DNA of 5,011 nt from RGIG7300 sp045657645 (GTDB taxonomy: Bacteria > Bacillota > Clostridia > Oscillospirales > CAG-272): positions 1 through 5,011 of the forward strand of contig JAZOTL010000005.1 of NCBI GenBank assembly GCA_045657645.1, read 5' to 3'. Made by a program: the position numbers and the translations under genes. Of the stretch, positions 1 through 5,011 are shown in pieces. Positions within the stretch are counted from its first letter, which is position 1. The number at the start of each line of letters is the position of its first letter. The notes beneath the pieces are model-generated. The model had not been told where the DNA came from. It searched no databases and was given only the letters and a program-made list of their open reading frames with translations.

Positions 1-3000
1 GCTATAACTGACCACGGTAACGTACAGGGATATCCCGAGGCTATGCTTGCGGCTGATAAGCTTGATATTAAGCTTATATACGGTATGGAAGCCTATTTTG
101 TTGATGACACCGCAAGAGCCCTTTACGGTGATAAAACCGCTTCTCTTGAGGATGAGTTTGTTGTATTCGACGTAGAAACAACGGGTAAATCTGCATCCTA
201 TAATAAGCTTACTGAAATTGGTGCGGTGCTTGTAAAAAACGGACGTATAATTGACCGTTTTAATACCTTTGTAGACCCTGAAACCCCTATTCCTGATGAG
301 ATAGTTGAGCTTACGGGTATAACCGATGAAATGGTTAAGGGAGCACCTAAAGCTGACGAAGCGTATAAAGCTTTTATGGAGTTTTGCGGTGACAGAATTC
401 TTATAGCTCATAACGCTACCTTTGATACTGCTTTTCTGCGTGCTGTTTCCCACGAGTACAAGCTACCCTTTAACAGCACCTATCTTGATACACTTGCTCT
501 TTCCAGATACGTTAACCCTGAGCTTTCAAAGCACGGTCTTTCGGCGCTGAGAAGTTATTTCAAGCTTCCCGAATTCAATCACCACAGAGCGTCTGACGAT
601 GCTGAAATGCTTGCCCAGATTTTCTTCTGCATGTGCGAAAAGCTTAAGCTTGAAGGAATTTATGATCTTGACGCAATGGTCAGAGTGATGGCGGATAAAT
701 CTGACCCCAAGAAGATAAGACCATACCATATGATAATTCTTGTTAAAAACAAGGTAGGTCTTAAAAATCTGTACAGACTTATCTCTCACAGCTATCTGGA
801 TTATTATTTCAGATATCCCCGTATTCCAAAAACCGTACTTGATGAATACAGAGAAGGACTTATAATCGGTTCTGCCTGTGAAGCGGGCGAGCTATATAAA
901 GCTATTTTGCAAAACCTGCCCGAGGATGAGATTGAAAGGATAGCCTCATATTACGATTATCTTGAAATCCAGCCCTTGTGCAACAATATGTTCCTTGTAG
1001 CTGACGGCAGCGTGCCCGATGTTGAGGAACTTAAAGCAATAAACAAGCGCATATGCGATTTGGGTGACAAATTAGGCAAGCCTGTTGTTGCTACCTGTGA
1101 TGCGCATTTTATGGAAAAGCATCACGAAATATACCGTAAGATACTGCTTAAGTCTATGAAGTTCTCGGATGCCGATAAGGATACGGGAATATACTTCAGA
1201 ACAACAGACGAAATGCTTACCGAGTTTGAATATCTTGGCAAGGATAAGGCATATGAGGTAGTTGTTGAAAATACAAACAAGGTTGCCGATTGGGTTGAAA
1301 GCGATATACGTGCCATACCCGAAGGAACTTATACTCCTCATATGGATGGTGCAGAAGAGGATCTGCAGCGAATATGTTGGGAACGTGCAAAGAGTATGTA
1401 TGGTGACCCGCTACCGGAAATTGTAGAGGAACGCCTTGGCAGAGAACTTGAATCAATAATTAAAAACGGATTTGCCGTGCTGTATATGATAGCACAGAAG
1501 CTTGTGTGGTACAGCGAGGAGCAGGGTTATCTCGTTGGTTCCCGTGGCTCGGTTGGTTCTTCATTTGTTGCTACAATGGCGGGTATAAGTGAGGTAAATC
1601 CTCTTGTACCTCATTACAGATGCCCTGATTGTAAGTATTCGTATTTTTATACTGACGGTACTATAGGTTCTGGCTTTGACCTTCCTGATAAAAATTGCCC
1701 CAACTGCGGAAAGCAGATGATCGGTGACGGCCACGATATCCCCTTTGAAACCTTCCTTGGCTTCTATGGTGATAAATCCCCTGATATAGACCTTAACTTC
1801 TCGGGCGACGTGCAGGGAAGAGTACATAAGTATACCGAAGAACTTTTCGGTTCTGAAAACGTGTTCAGGGCGGGTACCCTTAGTGCTCTTGCTGAAAAAA
1901 CTGCCTTTGGTCTTGTTAAAAAGTACGCGGAAGAAAAGGAGATACCCCTTAACCGCGCAGAGGTAGAGCGTCTTAAAAACGGTTGTACTGGTGTAAAAAA
2001 GACAACAGGGCAGCATCCTGGTGGTATAATTGTTGTACCAAGACAGTATGACGTTTATGATTTTACCCCTGTTCAGCACCCTGCAGATGACAGCACCTCT
2101 AACGTTATAACTACGCACTTTGCGTTCTCTTATTTGCACGATACTATACTTAAGCTTGACGAGCTTGGTCACGATATGCCTACAAAGTATAAGATGCTTG
2201 AGGAATATTCAGGTTTAAGCGTTCTTGACGTTCCAATGAACGATAAAAAGGTTATGAGCCTTTTCCTTGATACCTCTGCTTTAGGTGTATCGGCTGACGA
2301 TATAGGCGCTCAGGTTGGTACGTACGGATTGCCTGAATTTGGTACACGCTTTGTTCAGCAGGTTATTGTTGCAACCCAGCCCAAATCCTTCTCCGACCTA
2401 CTACAGCTTTCCGGTCTTACCCACGGAACTGACGTTTGGGCAGGTAACGGTGATGAGCTTATTAAGGACGGTACTTGTACCATTTCCGAGCTTATTGGTA
2501 CCCGTGACAGTATTATGACCTATCTGATCTATCACGGCGTTGAAAAGAGTATGTCCTTTAAGATAATGGAGGACGTACGTAAGGGTAAGGGCTTGAAGCC
2601 TGAATACGAGGAAGCAATGAGAGCCGAAAATATTCCCGACTGGTATATTGCTTCCTGCAAAAAGATCAAATACATGTTCCCGAAAGCCCACGCAGCTGCA
2701 TATGTTACATCGGCAATTCGTCTTGCCTGGTTCAAGGTGTACAAGCCTGTTGTTTTCTATGCTGCATTCTTTACAGTTGCGCCTTCAGGCTTTGACGCTT
2801 CAATAGTTGCATTGGGACACAAAAACGTTCGAGATACACTTGCTGATATAGAGGACCGCCGCAGAAAGAAACTGACTGAAAAGAAAGAGGATGATATGAT
2901 CCCCTTCCTTCAGCTTGTTAACGAAGGTATGGCAAGAGGCGTTAAATTCCTGCCTGTGGACCTTTATAAATCCCATGCATTTAAGTTCCTGCCCGAGGGT

Positions 3001-3360
3001 GAAAACGGCATAAGAATGCCTTTTAACGCCTTACCCGGTCTTGGTGATACTGCGGCACAAAAGATTATGGAAACTGCGCAGGCAGGCGAAATATTGTCTA
3101 TTGAAGAATTAAGACAAACCGCAGGTCTTTCAAAGAGTGTAATCGAAATACTTTCTAAAAATAAAGTGTTCGGCTCTCTTAGTGCAACTAACCAGATATC
3201 ATTACTTGATTCAAATGGTGGTGCGCCAACCAAGGAAAGTGTTGCTCTGGAGGATATGGAAAAAAAGAAACAGGATTTGATGATGAAATCCGAAGCTCTG
3301 GCAAAAACCAATGAAGATGCAGAGCTTGTTGATGATTCGTCTCAGATATCGCTATTTTAG
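1..3360 (+). CDS. polC: DNA polymerase III alpha subunit, PolC type (5'-truncated by window edge)
   Basis: Replicative DNA polymerase of Firmicutes: it extends DNA at the fork with the beta clamp and carries its own 3'-5' proofreading exonuclease. The frame is open from base 1 and 1119 residues are visible. PolC is usually about 1440 residues, so roughly 320-380 N-terminal residues (N-terminal domain, OB fold, start of PHP) lie upstream; the first in-frame ATG at 43 is internal. Domains by window residue: PHP part 1 (TDHGN at 3-7); DnaQ-like exonuclease about 52-225 with D57/E59 (FDVETTG), H137-D142 (HNATFD) and H195-D200; PHP part 2 to about 400; palm with GSRGSVGSS at 513-521, zinc-binding cysteines 541, 544, 566, 569 and catalytic D595, D597 (PDIDLNF) and D720 (LKLDELGHD); fingers with GQHPGG from 670 and YMFPKAHAAAY; helix-hairpin-helix around 1007-1025 (PFNALPGLG). 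It ends in the clamp-binding motif QISLF, with a similar QISLL at 1065-1069. The order and motifs match the Bacillus enzyme throughout, and no frameshift or missing catalytic residue was seen. Identification is very secure. Confidence 0.98.
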   Translation, partial: AITDHGNVQGYPEAMLAADKLDIKLIYGMEAYFVDDTARALYGDKTASLEDEFVVFDVETTGKSASYNKLTEIGAVLVKNGRIIDRFNTFVDPETPIPDEIVELTGITDEMVKGAPKADEAYKAFMEFCGDRILIAHNATFDTAFLRAVSHEYKLPFNSTYLDTLALSRYVNPELSKHGLSALRSYFKLPEFNHHRASDDAEMLAQIFFCMCEKLKLEGIYDLDAMVRVMADKSDPKKIRPYHMIILVKNKVGLKNLYRLISHSYLDYYFRYPRIPKTVLDEYREGLIIGSACEAGELYKAILQNLPEDEIERIASYYDYLEIQPLCNNMFLVADGSVPDVEELKAINKRICDLGDKLGKPVVATCDAHFMEKHHEIYRKILLKSMKFSDADKDTGIYFRTTDEMLTEFEYLGKDKAYEVVVENTNKVADWVESDIRAIPEGTYTPHMDGAEEDLQRICWERAKSMYGDPLPEIVEERLGRELESIIKNGFAVLYMIAQKLVWYSEEQGYLVGSRGSVGSSFVATMAGISEVNPLVPHYRCPDCKYSYFYTDGTIGSGFDLPDKNCPNCGKQMIGDGHDIPFETFLGFYGDKSPDIDLNFSGDVQGRVHKYTEELFGSENVFRAGTLSALAEKTAFGLVKKYAEEKEIPLNRAEVERLKNGCTGVKKTTGQHPGGIIVVPRQYDVYDFTPVQHPADDSTSNVITTHFAFSYLHDTILKLDELGHDMPTKYKMLEEYSGLSVLDVPMNDKKVMSLFLDTSALGVSADDIGAQVGTYGLPEFGTRFVQQVIVATQPKSFSDLLQLSGLTHGTDVWAGNGDELIKDGTCTISELIGTRDSIMTYLIYHGVEKSMSFKIMEDVRKGKGLKPEYEEAMRAENIPDWYIASCKKIKYMFPKAHAAAYVTSAIRLAWFKVYKPVVFYAAFFTVAPSGFDASIVALGHKNVRDTLADIEDRRRKKLTEKKEDDMIPFLQLVNEGMARGVKFLPVDLYKSHAFKFLPEGENGIRMPFNALPGLGDTAAQKIMETAQAGEILSIEELRQTAGLSKSVIEILSKNKVFGSLSATNQISLLDSNGGAPTKESVALEDMEKKKQDLMMKSEALAKTNEDAELVDDSSQISLF
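3193..3357 (+). other. PolC C-terminal tail with two clamp-binding-like motifs
   Basis: This stretch within polC encodes QISLL (bases 3193-3207, residues 1065-1069) and, at the extreme C-terminus, QISLF (3343-3357, residues 1115-1119). In Bacillus PolC, as I recall it, the protein ends in NQLSLF shortly after the helix-hairpin-helix region, which corresponds to the upstream NQISLL here. The 45 residues between the two motifs are charged and low in hydrophobic content (a KKK cluster, then an acidic stretch) and look like a flexible linker. The two motifs share the bases CAGATATC. The terminal copy fits the bacterial clamp consensus QxxLF best. Whether the inner copy binds the beta clamp is inference. 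Confidence 0.6.
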
Positions 3361-3363
3361 GAG
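3359..3363 (+). promoter_or_regulatory. Shine-Dalgarno sequence of the SLH-protein gene
   Basis: AGGAG uses the last two bases of the polC TAG stop codon. It lies 7 bases before the ATG at 3371 and only 4 bases before an in-frame ATG at 3368. The longer spacing is nearer the optimum, so 3371 is the preferred start; the alternative adds one methionine. The overlap with the stop codon suggests that ribosomes finishing polC may help initiate the next gene. Confidence 0.75.
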
Positions 3364-3370
3364 TGTAATG

Positions 3371-3445
3371 ATGAAAAAAGTTATATTTGCTATTTTGGTT
3401 ATGTCGGTTATAGCTTCCTTTGTTCTCGGACTTATTGTAATCGCC
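3371..3445 (+). other. Signal peptide coding segment
   Basis: It encodes 25 residues: MKK, then an unbroken hydrophobic run (IFAILVMSVIASFVLGLIVI) ending in alanine. The V-I-A at the end fits the small-residue rule at -3/-1 for signal peptidase I, and the next residues are DEEVD. There is no lipobox cysteine, so this is not a lipoprotein signal. The core is somewhat long, so an uncleaved N-terminal membrane anchor remains possible. Confidence 0.75.
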
Positions 3446-5011
3446 GATGAAGAAGTTGATAAGCTTTCACCTTGGGAAGTTTCTGTTGAAAGTTATAAAG
3501 AAACTGTTGTGCCTGAGCTTTCTGTAAATGATAAGGGCGGCTTGTATGTTAATTCCCCTGTAAACGAACGTGAGGACGGTAAGTTTAATAACGTTTTAAA
3601 GCTTATCTCAAAGCATACAGCAGCTCTTGATGGCTTCAGTGCAACCGTAACTCCCCAACCTAATGGTGATTTATACCCCGATAATATCAGCTTTCTGCTT
3701 ACAAACAAATACGATAAATACAACGAAGCCTCTGAATATTGTACGGGCAGTAAAACATTTTTGAGGTTTGCAGAAAAGTATTGGTACGGCCATCATTATT
3801 CAATAATACCCTCCGATGAAATGAGTATGATAGTTACCTTGTTCGATTATGCTGAGGATACAGAGCTTGGTAGTACCTATGGTGTTCCTTGCGACGGTTA
3901 TTATGATGCTGTTTGCTACATAATTATCGGTACAAAGGATAATAAAGGCTCGGGTATTGTAGAAGCAAGTATGTACAATCTCCGTAAACCTATTAAAATG
4001 GGTGATGCAATAACCCTTTCGGTATCCCATAATTATGATCATCAATATCAAGGTATGCTTTATGGCTTTACCGTAACAACAAACGATGAAGCCGGAGTTG
4101 TTGAGAATGCTATATACGCCCATTACGGTGAAGTTTTCAGCACGGGAAAGGATTATCATTTTTCTGTTGCAACAAGCTCTTCTTCTGATTCCTACAAGTC
4201 TGCTGATACAAGCTACTCACCCTCATTTACACTTGATAAGGTATGTGATAATGCGGCATCCTTGTATAACGGACATATGTATGACCACAGCTGTGAGCGT
4301 TCAGGATGGGTTTTAATAGATGAAGCTACCTGTACCTCCTTTGCCCGTGAGGTAATTGAATGTACATTATGCGGAAAAGTTATAGAAGAAAGGTACGGCA
4401 CGGAATACGCTTTACATACGGAGGGTGAATGGTCTGTGATTAAGGAACCCGATTATGTTAATGAAGGTATCAACGCCCTCAAATGTTCGGTATGCACAGC
4501 AGTGCTTAAAAGCGAGCCAATTCCCGTTCTTGAGTATAAAAATCCTTTTATAGACGTTGAGGAAGGTGCCTGGTATTATGACAGCGTAATGTACGTTGCA
4601 AAGCGCGGTTATATGAATGGTACAAGCCTTGTAACCTTTGATCCTAACAAAATTCTTACACGTGAGCAGTTCGTACAGCTTTTGTTTAATATGGAAGGGC
4701 TTGATAAGGCTGATTATGCGGGTGAAACAGGATTTAAGGACGTTGCCCCGGGTCAATGGTATTCTCCTGCCGTAAAATGGGCATATGAAGAAAATATTTC
4801 AGCAGGTGACGGCACAGGAAACTTCCTTCTTGGTACACAAATAACTCGTCAGCAGCTTGCAGCGTTTATGAAGAATTACGCTGATAAGAAGAATATTGAT
4901 ACAAGCGGTAGAGCAGAACTTTCGGTATACCGCGATGAAAAGGATATAGCTACATGGGCTTATGAAAGTATGTCCTGGGCGGTATACGAGGGTATATTTG
5001 AAAGCACACAG
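3371..5011 (+). CDS. Secreted SLH-domain cell-surface protein (3'-truncated by window edge)
   Basis: An open frame of 547 codons reaches the window end with no stop. Residues 1-25 form a signal peptide: lysines at 2-3, a long hydrophobic core and a plausible signal peptidase I site after VIA, followed by acidic residues. Uncleaved membrane anchoring is possible. Residues about 26-295 match no family I recognise; this region is polar and rich in Tyr, Asp and Ser, with cysteines at 124, 174 and 182. Residues about 303-388 hold two CxxC repeats. From 391 come SLH domains: domain 1 (FIDVEEGAWYYDSV, TREQF), domain 2 (FKDVAPGQWYSPAV, TRQQL) and the start of domain 3 (YRDEKDIATWAYESM). In known proteins SLH triplets bind secondary cell-wall polymers, so the protein is probably exported and held non-covalently on the wall. 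The gene starts 10 bases after polC on the same strand with no visible terminator, so co-transcription is likely. The role of the N-terminal region is unknown. The SLH assignment is secure; the start at 3371 is preferred over 3368 on spacing. Confidence 0.93.
   Translation, partial: MKKVIFAILVMSVIASFVLGLIVIADEEVDKLSPWEVSVESYKETVVPELSVNDKGGLYVNSPVNEREDGKFNNVLKLISKHTAALDGFSATVTPQPNGDLYPDNISFLLTNKYDKYNEASEYCTGSKTFLRFAEKYWYGHHYSIIPSDEMSMIVTLFDYAEDTELGSTYGVPCDGYYDAVCYIIIGTKDNKGSGIVEASMYNLRKPIKMGDAITLSVSHNYDHQYQGMLYGFTVTTNDEAGVVENAIYAHYGEVFSTGKDYHFSVATSSSSDSYKSADTSYSPSFTLDKVCDNAASLYNGHMYDHSCERSGWVLIDEATCTSFAREVIECTLCGKVIEERYGTEYALHTEGEWSVIKEPDYVNEGINALKCSVCTAVLKSEPIPVLEYKNPFIDVEEGAWYYDSVMYVAKRGYMNGTSLVTFDPNKILTREQFVQLLFNMEGLDKADYAGETGFKDVAPGQWYSPAVKWAYEENISAGDGTGNFLLGTQITRQQLAAFMKNYADKKNIDTSGRAELSVYRDEKDIATWAYESMSWAVYEGIFESTQ
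4292..4540 (+). repeat. Two diverged paired-cysteine (CxxC) repeats in the SLH protein
   Basis: Two protein-level repeats can be aligned by eye. In the first, W313 is followed 18 residues later by C331 of CTLC; in the second, W354 is followed 18 residues later by C372 of CSVC. The period is therefore 41 residues. Each pair is followed by a short charged stretch (GKVIEE, TAVLKSEPIP). Similar repeats (W, then a Cys-rich turn, then CxVCG and a charged tail) occur in tandem in many clostridial surface proteins. The first copy carries extra cysteines at 308 and 321, and the second lacks them. Metal binding or disulfide formation by the CxxC pairs is possible but not shown. Confidence 0.65.
4544..5011 (+). 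repeat. SLH domain array (two complete, third cut by window end)
   Basis: Three copies are anchored by their conserved Trp at residues 401, 463 and 529, spaced 62 and 66 apart. The first two carry the TR motif at T430-R431 and T492-R493, again 62 apart. The second copy has TRQQ where the first has TREQ, so the usual acidic residue is lost there. The third copy runs off the window before its TR motif. Three SLH copies are the usual number needed to form the wall-polymer-binding unit. Confidence 0.92.

Noticed and set aside
43..45. ATG at 43 as the start of the polymerase gene
   Set aside because: The frame is open to base 1 and the preceding codons encode the conserved PHP motif TDHGN, so this methionine is internal to a gene that begins upstream of the window.
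1621..1707. Four-cysteine zinc-ribbon-like insertion in the polymerase palm
   Set aside because: It looks striking but is a normal conserved feature of PolC enzymes, so it is noted only in the gene annotation.
1561..2172. 203-codon open frame on the minus strand inside polC
   Set aside because: It lies wholly opposite the conserved zinc-binding and palm coding region of polC. Its product is a low-complexity, basic sequence with no recognisable domain, as expected for an antisense shadow.
2315..2518. 67-codon plus-strand frame overlapping polC in another frame
   Set aside because: It covers a conserved PolC stretch (PEFGTRF to GTCTISELIG) that must be read in the polC frame. The product is an unremarkable Leu/Pro-rich shadow.
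58..3604. About eleven AAGCTT (HindIII) sites, including the tandem copy at 640-651, far more than expected in this length
   Set aside because: All but one (at 368) are in-frame Lys-Leu codon pairs (AAG CTT), and CTT is the favoured Leu codon throughout. Codon preference explains them without a restriction or uptake signal.
3800..4159. 119-codon minus-strand frame, and other minus-strand frames of 62-114 codons opposite the surface-protein gene
   Set aside because: They lie opposite a continuous plus-strand frame with signal peptide and SLH domains. Their products are rich in Ile, Tyr, Thr and Cys without any domain, and no convincing ribosome binding site was noticed.

Overview
The window looks like a chromosomal segment from a low-to-moderate GC member of the Firmicutes, most likely class Clostridia (gut Oscillospiraceae/Ruminococcaceae-like). 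Three things point that way. The replicative polymerase is of the PolC type. The ribosome binding site is a strong AGGAG. The second gene ends in S-layer homology (SLH) domains preceded by paired-cysteine repeats, an architecture common in clostridial surface proteins. The genus cannot be fixed from the sequence alone.

Layout: positions 1-3360 hold the 3' three quarters of polC, the alpha subunit of the Gram-positive DNA polymerase III. The 5' end lies outside the window, so the N-terminal region, the OB fold and the start of the PHP domain are missing. Everything visible looks intact: the 3'-5' exonuclease inserted in the PHP domain, the zinc-binding four-cysteine insert, the three catalytic aspartates of the palm, the fingers, the helix-hairpin-helix region and a C-terminal clamp-binding motif. 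The C-terminus is unusual because a second clamp-motif-like sequence lies about 50 residues upstream of the terminal one.

After a gap of only 10 bases, a second gene starts at 3371 on the same strand and runs off the right end of the window with no stop codon. It encodes a secreted surface protein: signal peptide, an unrecognised region of about 270 residues, two CxxC repeats with a 41-residue period, then two complete SLH domains and the start of a third. Its Shine-Dalgarno sequence overlaps the polC stop codon and no terminator separates the genes. The two are therefore probably co-transcribed, although one acts in the replisome and the other at the cell wall, and no functional link is evident.

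The window is almost completely coding. I see no RNA genes, mobile elements, CRISPR arrays or attachment sites, and no clearly new biological system. The points most worth checking are the doubled clamp motif in PolC and the unrecognised N-terminal half of the surface protein.
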